From assembly GCF_036010485.1 (NCBI RefSeq), contig NZ_CP108568.1, positions 4,285,001 through 4,349,000 of the forward strand: DNA of 64,000 nucleotides, read 5' to 3'. The notes below the pieces were generated by a model. That model worked only from the letters and a program-made list of their open reading frames with translations. It had not been told where the DNA came from and ran no database searches. The position numbers were made by a program, and so were the translations under genes. Below are positions 58,200 through 64,000 of this stretch, piece by piece (the stretch's first letter is position 1; every line of letters begins with the position of its first letter). This stretch comes from Streptomyces sp. NBC_01198. Its GTDB lineage: Bacteria > Actinomycetota > Actinomycetes > Streptomycetales > Streptomycetaceae.

Positions 58200-58934
58200 T
58201 CAGGTCCGCGGGGTGGCGTCGTCCGCCGCCAGGCGGGTCAGCCATTCGCGCAGCAGGCGCTGCTCGGCGTCGCTCAGGATGTCGGCGTCGTCCGGGAGGG
58301 CCGCGCGCAGCGCGCGGGCGGCCGGGGCGGGGCCGGACTCGGCGGCGGCGGCCGGGACCGCGGGTTCCGCGCGGGTGACGGCGGCGACCATGGACTCGCG
58401 CAGGACCGTCAGCAGCGCCGGATTGCGGCGTTCCGCCGGCGTGGAGCGCCAGGTGATGACGGCGCCCTGGCCGGTGGCCTGGATGATCTGGGCGGCCAGT
58501 TCCTCGTCGACCCGTAGCCAGCCCGCGGCGGCCAGCCGGCGTACCCGCCCGTGGAGGATCTCCAGGCCCGCGCGGTGTGCCGCGTCCGGCCCCCGGCCGG
58601 TGGCCCGGTTCATCACCGTGAACAGCTCCGGGCGCGAGACCCCGAACTCCACCACCAGGTCCCAGCCGCGGCGCAGCTCCTCCACCGGGTCCGGTGCGGC
58701 GGGATCGAGTTGCGCGCGCTTGCTCTCCAGGAACTGCGCGTAGCCGTGCTCGGCGACGGCCTCCAGCAGCCCCTCCTTGTCGCCGAAGAGGCGGTAGATC
58801 GCCGGCGGCTGCATCCCGGCCGCGGCGGCGACCGCGCGGGTGCTCACCGCGTCTGGCCCGCCGTTCTCCAGCAGCTCGACGGCGGCCAGGACGATGCGGC
58901 GTCGGGGGCTGTCGGTGGTGTCGCGAGGAGGCAT
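58200..58934 (-). CDS. TetR-family repressor
   Basis: This 244-aa protein has an N-terminal helix-turn-helix, RIVLAAVELLENGGPDAVSTRAVAAAAGMQPPAIYRLFGDKE. The C-terminal ligand domain is large and includes a ~60-residue Ala-rich stretch near the end. It is divergent from the NmrA-like gene, with a palindrome between them, so it probably represses both itself and that gene. Confidence 0.88.
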   Translation of the reverse strand: MPPRDTTDSPRRRIVLAAVELLENGGPDAVSTRAVAAAAGMQPPAIYRLFGDKEGLLEAVAEHGYAQFLESKRAQLDPAAPDPVEELRRGWDLVVEFGVSRPELFTVMNRATGRGPDAAHRAGLEILHGRVRRLAAAGWLRVDEELAAQIIQATGQGAVITWRSTPAERRNPALLTVLRESMVAAVTRAEPAVPAAAAESGPAPAARALRAALPDDADILSDAEQRLLREWLTRLAADDATPRT

Positions 58935-58963
58935 GGGTTCAACGATATCGGAGACGTGCTTCC

Positions 58964-58978
58964 ACCGATAATATCGGT
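58964..58978. promoter_or_regulatory. Candidate TetR operator
   Basis: ACCGATAATATCGGT is a 15-bp palindrome centred between the divergent tetR and NmrA-like starts, with a related half-site AACGATATCGG at about 58941. It overlaps the region expected for the promoters. Confidence 0.55.
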
Positions 58979-59024
58979 GTTACCGTTGGAGTGATTCCAC
59001 TGGAAGCATCGTTGGGAGAACCCC

Positions 59025-59885
59025 GTGATCATCGTGACCGGAGCCACCGGAAAGCTCGGACGCCGCATCGTCGAGCGCCTCCTGGACCGCGTTCCCGCCC
59101 ACCGCGTCGGGGTCAGCGTGCGCGACCCCCGCATGGCGAATGGCCTCGCCGACCGCGGCGTCCGCGTCCGGCAGGGCAGCTTCGACGACCCTGCCTCGCT
59201 CGTGCACTCCTTCGAGGGCGCCGAGCAACTGCTCCTCGTCTCCCTCGATCGCACCGGCGAGGAGTGCGTCACCGGCCACCGCACCGCCATCGACGCCGCC
59301 GTGAAGGCCGGCGTCGGCCGCATCCTCTACACCAGCCAGACCGGCGCCGCCCACGACTCCCGCTTCCAGGCATGCCGCGACCACGCCCAGACCGAGGACC
59401 TGTTGCGCTCCACCGGCCTGCCCTGGACCGCGCTGCGCAACGGTTTCTACGCGGCCAGCGCCATGCTGTTCCTGGAGTCCGCGCGCCACACCGGCGCCAT
59501 CGCCCTCCCCGCCGACGGCCCCGTCGCGTGGACCGGCCACGACGACCTCGCCGAGGCCGCTGCGGCGATCCTCGCCGACGAGGGCCGCTTCGAGGGACCC
59601 ACCCCGCCGCTCACCGGCCCGGCGGCGCTCGACTTCGACGCCGTCGCCGAGATCGCGGCCCAGGTCACCGGGCGGTCCTTCACCCGCGCCGTCGTCGCCG
59701 CCGACGACTTCCGCGAGCAGGCCCTGGCGCACGGTGCCCCGGCGCCGATCGCCGACCTGATGCTGAGCATCTTCGCGGCAGCCCTGAACGGCGAGTTCGC
59801 CGCCGTCGACCCGACGTTGGCCGAGCTGATCGGCCGCGAGCCCGCCACCTTCCGCACCCTGCTCGTACAGGCCTGGGCCGCGTAG
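59025..59885 (+). CDS. NmrA-like NAD(P)-binding protein
   Basis: This 286-aa protein starts at GTG 59025. The Rossmann motif IVTGATGKLGRRIVERLL is at the N-terminus, followed by VRQGSFDDPASLVHSFEGAEQLLL, ILYTSQTGA and LPWTALRNGFYAASA, the layout of QorB/NmrA-like atypical short-chain proteins. These sense or use NADPH and often act as quinone reductases. It is probably controlled by the divergent TetR protein. Confidence 0.88.
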   Translation: MIIVTGATGKLGRRIVERLLDRVPAHRVGVSVRDPRMANGLADRGVRVRQGSFDDPASLVHSFEGAEQLLLVSLDRTGEECVTGHRTAIDAAVKAGVGRILYTSQTGAAHDSRFQACRDHAQTEDLLRSTGLPWTALRNGFYAASAMLFLESARHTGAIALPADGPVAWTGHDDLAEAAAAILADEGRFEGPTPPLTGPAALDFDAVAEIAAQVTGRSFTRAVVAADDFREQALAHGAPAPIADLMLSIFAAALNGEFAAVDPTLAELIGREPATFRTLLVQAWAA

Positions 59886-59965
59886 ATCCGGGGCAGAAGC
59901 GGCGACGATGACCGGCCGGCACCCGCCTTCCTACCCGACGGGACTGCTCCTTCTGCGGGGCGCCA

Positions 59966-60814
59966 TCAAAGCCGGGTGGCGGCCCGGACGAGGGCGGCGA
60001 CCGCCCGCGAGCGGCTGTGGGGCGGCCAGGCGATCACCGTTGTCACCGTCGGCGCGTCGGCTACGGGGACGGTGGCGAGGCCGTCCCTCAGTTGCGCGCG
60101 CACCGACTCCGGCAGGACCGCCGACGCCCGCCCGAGCGCGATCAGTTGGAGCAGTTGCGTGTGGTTGTGCACCGGCGGGCCGGCGCCGTCCGGGAAGGTG
60201 CCGTCGAGGTGCGGCCAGCGGGGCATGGGCAGGCCGGGGAGTGCGGCGACGTCGGACATCCGCACATGGGCCCGGCCGGTGAGAGGGTGCCCGGCCGGCA
60301 GGACCACGACCTGTCCCTCCGCGTGCAGATCCTCCGTGTCGAGCCCGGCCGTCGAGTCGAACGGCCGGTGCAGCAGCGCCACATCGGCCCGTCCGTCCCG
60401 CAGCAGCCGCTCCTGCTCGCCGATCCCGCACAGCAGCACGTCGACGGCGACCGCGCCAGGCTCGGCCGCGTAGGCGTCGAGCAGTTTTGCCAGCAACTCG
60501 CCCGTCGCCCCGGCCTTCGTGACGAGGACCACGCCGGGCCGGCCGGTCGGCGCGAGAGCGGCGCGGCGGGTTATGCGCTCCGCGGCGTCGATCGCGTCGA
60601 GGGCCGCCTGCCCTTCCCGCAGCAGCACCGATCCGGCCTCGGTCAGGGTGACGCCGCGGCTGCCACGTTCCAACAGCGCGGCCCCGAGGCGGCGTTCGAG
60701 CTGCTGGATCGCCCGCGACAGCGGAGGCTGGGCGATCCCGAGCCGCTGCGCCGCCCGCCCGAAGTGCAACTCCTCGGCGACAGCGACGAAGTACCGCAGC
60801 TCCCTCGTCTCCAT
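59966..60814 (-). CDS. LysR-family transcriptional regulator
   Basis: This 282-aa protein has the N-terminal winged helix-turn-helix METRELRYFVAVAEELHFGRAAQRLGIAQPPLSRAIQQLE and a periplasmic-binding-like effector domain. The start at 60814 gives the standard LysR beginning. It is divergent from the short-chain dehydrogenase at 60949 and probably regulates it. Confidence 0.9.
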   Translation of the reverse strand: METRELRYFVAVAEELHFGRAAQRLGIAQPPLSRAIQQLERRLGAALLERGSRGVTLTEAGSVLLREGQAALDAIDAAERITRRAALAPTGRPGVVLVTKAGATGELLAKLLDAYAAEPGAVAVDVLLCGIGEQERLLRDGRADVALLHRPFDSTAGLDTEDLHAEGQVVVLPAGHPLTGRAHVRMSDVAALPGLPMPRWPHLDGTFPDGAGPPVHNHTQLLQLIALGRASAVLPESVRAQLRDGLATVPVADAPTVTTVIAWPPHSRSRAVAALVRAATRL

Positions 60815-60948
60815 GCCGCCAAGCTACCCGACCCCGCCTGGGCGGAAGCTGGAACTGCCGCACTGAGCTGGTCCGATACCGGGGAGGTATCGCCGCTTAC
60901 CCAGATGGTGTTGGCCGCCTCGCGGGGGTGCGGGACACGATGGACCGC

Positions 60949-61674
60949 ATGAGCGGACAGACGATCACGCTGGTCACCGGCGGGAACAAGGGAATTGGCT
61001 ACGAGATCGCCGCGGGCCTTGGCGCCCTCGGCTGGAGCGTCGGCGTCGGCGCCCGGGACGAGGCGCGCCGGGAAGCCGCAGTAGAGAAGCTGCGGGCGGG
61101 CGGCGCGGACGCGTTCGGCGTTCCGCTCGACGTGACGGACAACACGAGCGTGGCGGCCGCCGCCCGGCTGCTGGAGGAGCGCGCCGGCCGGCTCGACGTC
61201 CTGGTCAACAACGCCGGAGTGACCGGCGGGATGCCGCAGACGCCCACCACCGTCGATCTCTCGACCGTACGGACGGCCGTGGAGACCAACGTGCTCGGCG
61301 TCATCCGCGTCACCAACGCGCTGCTGCCGCTGCTGCGCCGTTCCGCGTCGCCGCGGATCGTCAACATGTCCAGCAGCGTCGGCTCGCTCACGAAGCAGAC
61401 CGCTGCCGGCGCCGACACCGGGCCGATCTCCGCGGCGTACGCACCGTCGAAGACGTTCCTCAACGCCCTGACCGTGCAGTACGCCAAGGAGCTGCGGGAC
61501 ACGAACATCCTGATCAACGCCGCGTGCCCCGGCTACTGCGCGACCGACCTCAACGGCTTCCGCGGCGTACGCACTCCCGTACAGGGCGCGGCGATCGCGA
61601 TCCGGCTCGCGTCCCTTCCCGACGGCGGCCCGACCGGCGCGTTCTTCGACGAGGACGGGGTGGTGCCGTGGTGA
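60949..61674 (+). CDS. Short-chain dehydrogenase/reductase
   Basis: This 241-aa protein is taken from ATG 60949 (ATG 60940 is an alternative). It has the cofactor motif TLVTGGNKGIGYEIAAGLG (TGxxxGxG), LVNNAGV, the catalytic serine near IVNMSSSVGS, and YAPSKTFLN (Y-x3-K). It closely resembles carbonyl-reductase-like SDRs that use NADPH. The substrate is unknown; the LysR neighbour suggests inducible expression. Confidence 0.9.
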   Translation: MSGQTITLVTGGNKGIGYEIAAGLGALGWSVGVGARDEARREAAVEKLRAGGADAFGVPLDVTDNTSVAAAARLLEERAGRLDVLVNNAGVTGGMPQTPTTVDLSTVRTAVETNVLGVIRVTNALLPLLRRSASPRIVNMSSSVGSLTKQTAAGADTGPISAAYAPSKTFLNALTVQYAKELRDTNILINAACPGYCATDLNGFRGVRTPVQGAAIAIRLASLPDGGPTGAFFDEDGVVPW

Positions 61675-61730
61675 CCTGGGCAGCGCTCCCGGGCTGAGGC
61701 CACGGCACCGGCGGGCCCTCGCGCCGGCTC

Positions 61731-62325
61731 CTACGAGGGTTCGGCCGGGGTCCACAGACCGTTGCGGAGCCAGTCCGATTCCACGGTCCAGCGAAGTACC
61801 GGGTCCGCCATCCATTGCGACGCGAAGTGCGCACCGCTGTAGACCGCAAGCAGGAACTCCACCATCCCACCGTCGAACGGCAGGACTTGTGCGGGTCCCC
61901 GGGCCGGCATCACCACCGGCCACCGGTCGGGATCGGGGTGCTCGGTCGACCAGTAGAAGGTGTCGCCGTCCTGGTCGTGCCCCCAGGCCAGCAGGCCGCC
62001 GGTGGTTGGGAGATCCGGATAGGCGGGGCCGTCCCAGTGGTTCCATTCGTGGCCCAGGGGCAGTTGACCGGCCTCCGCCACAAGTGCCGCGAAGCCACGG
62101 GGAGCACCGGGCCTCCGTGGCACCGAACAGGGCGCGAGCACCTCGACCGGCCACTGGTCGGCGCCGGCGAGGATCGCCCCCACCTCCGTAACGGTTCACG
62201 AACTCCCGGTAGTCGGACGGGAAGTCAAAGCCGCACTCCGCCTTCGATCGCTCCCACGGCGGGGCCGCCAGGTTCTCCGGCGGCGGCGGCAACAGCCGGG
62301 CCAATGCGTCGAGATTCGCACTCAT
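61731..62325 (-). pseudogene. SMI1/KNR4-family protein, frameshifted
   Basis: From ATG 62325 the frame gives SANLDALARLLPPPPENLA, FDFPSDYREFVNRYGG, then loses sense at a run of five C (62177-62181 on the plus strand). The continuation GAILAGADQWPVEVLAP to DWLRNGLWTPAEPS is open in the next frame. One G fewer would join them as RYGGGAILAG, as in SMI1/KNR4 proteins. These are common immunity or cell-wall regulatory domains. A sequencing error in the homopolymer is an equally good explanation. Confidence 0.7.
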
Positions 62326-62674
62326 AAGGGTTTCCTGGTGTGCTGTTGTCCCTGCCCGCCATCGCGCCGGGCAGGGCCACTGGGTTGACGCGCGCAGAGT
62401 AGCCCCGGACACCGGGACCGGAGTCGGCCGGGACCTCCTCGTCGTCGAGCGGGATCGAGGAGCCAGTCCGCCTGCGCGGCCCGGACGGCCCGGACGGCCG
62501 TGCCCGGGAACAGCCGGTCCGGTCGGCACGGTTGCAATGACCGAGCGACCGGCGCCGCACGCGCGGGGAAGACGGGGCCGCAGCGTCGCCCGTCTCGCCG
62601 GGTCCGGGCCTGGCATCGTGGGACCTGCCGCACGCACTTCCGATCACGACGTATTCCTGCAGGAGGACTGTTTC
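62326..62674. other. Gap without recognised gene
   Basis: Upstream regions of two divergent genes. No RNA, clear operator or small gene is seen, apart from the RBS AGGAGG at about 62661 for the deacetylase. Confidence 0.4.
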
Positions 62675-63508
62675 ATGACTGACCGCCCCTTGACGCTCAT
62701 GGCGGTACACGCCCACCCCGACGACGAGGCCACCGGAACCGGCGGAATCCTCGCGCGATACGCGGCGGAGGGCATCCGCACGGTTCTCGTGACGTGTACC
62801 GACGGCAGCTGCGGCGACGGGCCGGAGGGCGTGAAGCCGGGCGATCCCGGGCACGATCCGGCGGCAGTCGCCGCGATGCGCCGTCAGGAACTCGAGGCGA
62901 GCTGTGCCGTCCTCGAGATCAGCGATCTGGAGATGCTGGACTACGCCGACTCGGGGATGATGGGCTGGCCGAGCAACGACGCCCCCGGGGCCTTCTGGCA
63001 GACCCCGGTCGAGGAAGGCGCCGCCCGGCTCGCGGAGCTCATGCGGCACTACCGACCCGATGTGGTCGTCACCTACGACGAGAACGGCTTCTACGGCCAC
63101 CCCGACCACATCCAGGCCCACCGCATCACGATGGCGGCGCTGGAGCTGACCGCGCCGACGCCGAAGGTGTACTGGACCACGGCACCCCGCTCGATGATGC
63201 AGCGGTTCGGTCAGGTCATGCGCGAGTTCGGTGGGGACACGCCGGAACCGGACCCGGCGGAGACCGCCGCCCTGGCCGAGATCGGCCTCCCCGACGACGA
63301 GATCACCACGTGGGTGGACACGACCGCGTTCAGCGGTCAGAAGTTCGACGCGCTGGCCGCGCACGCCAGCCAGGGCGAGAACATCTTCTTCCTCAAGATG
63401 GGCAGGGAGCGGTTCAGCGAGCTGATGGGCGTGGAGACCTTCGTACGGGTCAGGGACACCACCGGCGCGACCGTGCCCGAGAGCGACCTCTTCGCCGGCC
63501 TGCGCTGA
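62675..63508 (+). CDS. PIG-L/LmbE-family N-acetylglucosaminyl deacetylase
   Basis: This 277-aa protein starts at ATG 62675 with AGGAGG 9 bases upstream. The zinc motif AVHAHPDDEATGTGG is near the N-terminus. YGHPDHIQAH supplies the third ligand, and CTDGSCGDGPEG is also typical. Close relatives include MshB and Mca of mycothiol metabolism and antibiotic-pathway deacetylases; the C-terminal DTTAFSGQKFDALAAHASQ is MshB/Mca-like. Which of these it is cannot be told here. Confidence 0.87.
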   Translation: MTDRPLTLMAVHAHPDDEATGTGGILARYAAEGIRTVLVTCTDGSCGDGPEGVKPGDPGHDPAAVAAMRRQELEASCAVLEISDLEMLDYADSGMMGWPSNDAPGAFWQTPVEEGAARLAELMRHYRPDVVVTYDENGFYGHPDHIQAHRITMAALELTAPTPKVYWTTAPRSMMQRFGQVMREFGGDTPEPDPAETAALAEIGLPDDEITTWVDTTAFSGQKFDALAAHASQGENIFFLKMGRERFSELMGVETFVRVRDTTGATVPESDLFAGLR

Positions 63509-63643
63509 GCCGCGCGTCGTCCCTACGGCCCTACGGCCAGGGAGCTGCCGGCCGGCGGCTGAGGCGGCGGCCGGCCGGACGTTCTCGCCGGTGCCGGCCG
63601 CGATCGGGCGCCGGCGGCCGGGATCAGACGCCGGCGGGCGCGA

Positions 63644-64000
63644 TCAGGCGCTGGCGGCGCCGTTCCACTGGCAGAACAGGACGGTGGCGTCGTCCTCAAG
63701 GCGGCCCTGCTGGTGCTCCAGGAGCGCGTGGATGAGGCGGCGCAGCGTCTCGGCGACCGTCAGGCCGGCCGCGTGGTGGCGTATGACGAAGTCGGTGAAC
63801 CGGTCGATGCCGAACTGCTGCCCGTCGGCGTCCCGTGCTTCGGTGATGCCGTCGGTGTAGAGCAGCAGCCTGTCCCCGGGTTCGAGCTGTTCGCGGCACA
63901 CGGTGATCGGCAGCTTGAAATCGGCGCCCATCGGACCGGCCGGGGGGCAGCGGACCACGCTGGCCCAGCGCCCGCCACGGATGACGATGGGGAGCAGGTG
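63644..64000 (-). CDS. SpoIIE/PP2C-type phosphatase, C-terminal part
   Basis: The frame runs off the right edge; 118 codons are visible. VIRGGRWASVVRCPP, LEPGDRLLLYTDGITEARD and LEDDATVLFCQW are the last motifs of PPM/SpoIIE phosphatases, with metal-binding aspartates in YTDGI and EDDAT. In Streptomyces these are often fused to PAS, GAF or kinase domains and act on anti-sigma antagonists; the upstream architecture is outside the window. Confidence 0.88.
   Translation of the reverse strand, partial: HLLPIVIRGGRWASVVRCPPAGPMGADFKLPITVCREQLEPGDRLLLYTDGITEARDADGQQFGIDRFTDFVIRHHAAGLTVAETLRRLIHALLEHQQGRLEDDATVLFCQWNGAASA

Noticed and set aside
62177-62181. Programmed frameshift to express the SMI1/KNR4 protein
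   Set aside because: No slippery heptamer or downstream structure is evident; a base insertion or sequencing error is simpler.
60643-62637. 664-aa minus-strand frame spanning the SDR gene
   Set aside because: It only joins the real starts of the LysR and SMI1 regions through antisense sequence; the SDR on the other strand has full cofactor and catalytic motifs.

Overview
The window is high-GC actinobacterial DNA. Streptomyces is the best fit: LuxR- and OmpR-type two-component systems, CpnT-like WXG proteins, an ECF42-type sigma factor, the SCO2521-SCO2525-type operon and many GTG/TTG starts with 4-base ATGA/GTGA overlaps all point that way. The left ~36 kb is an accessory island. The right ~28 kb reads more like ordinary chromosome, apart from IS debris near 52-53 kb.

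Left part of the island (1-8760). Minus-strand genes include a PD-(D/E)XK-like protein cut by the window edge, a protein with a C-terminal HEPN motif, and a Trypco1 / trypsin-STAND-NTPase-TPR pair whose protease half is truncated. Broken IS5-family transposases lie between them. This looks like a defence or conflict cluster.

Cassette array (8761-36060). Seven direct repeats of the last ~55 bases of a tRNA-Ser(GGA) gene (anticodon loop to CCA) start at 8761, 11898, 15042, 28322, 31462, 33896 and 36012. No copy has the tRNA 5' half, and no integrase gene is present. Most copies are followed by a strong GC hairpin. Each is preceded by one of two kinds of paired direct repeats resembling integrase arm sites: GGTCTCA-type or GTTGCA-type. 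Three intervals (3137, 3144 and 3140 bp) are versions of the same unit: a WXG100-like protein, a CpnT-like WXG toxin candidate and an overlapping immunity candidate. The middle toxin is broken by a 2-base deletion. The other intervals carry (i) an ABC transporter with its two-component system, a flavin-based redox operon with a second two-component system, and a third two-component system; (ii) a VapBC toxin-antitoxin pair plus an ISL2-like insertion; and (iii) a secreted four-cysteine protein with a membrane-anchored Mrr-like nuclease. I read this as repeated capture of integrase-less integrative cassettes at one tRNA att core, many of them carrying toxin-immunity, addiction or defence genes.

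Right part (36.1-64 kb). First comes a poly-gamma-glutamate type locus: a divergent hydrolase candidate, a CapA-like lipoprotein, a two-HAMP membrane protein, PgsB, PgsC and an NlpC/P60 peptidase. Next are a DGPF/YCII protein with an ECF42 sigma factor, an MFS exporter, a DHFR-like reductase, and a Tat-exported FAD oxidase. A lipoprotein related to the island's secreted protein follows, then truncated genes and IS remnants, a cold-shock-like protein, and a five-gene operon of SCO2521/2522/2523/2525-type proteins with a membrane protein. The end holds a TetR / NmrA-like pair, a LysR / SDR pair, a frameshifted SMI1/KNR4-like gene, a PIG-L deacetylase and the end of a SpoIIE/PP2C phosphatase.
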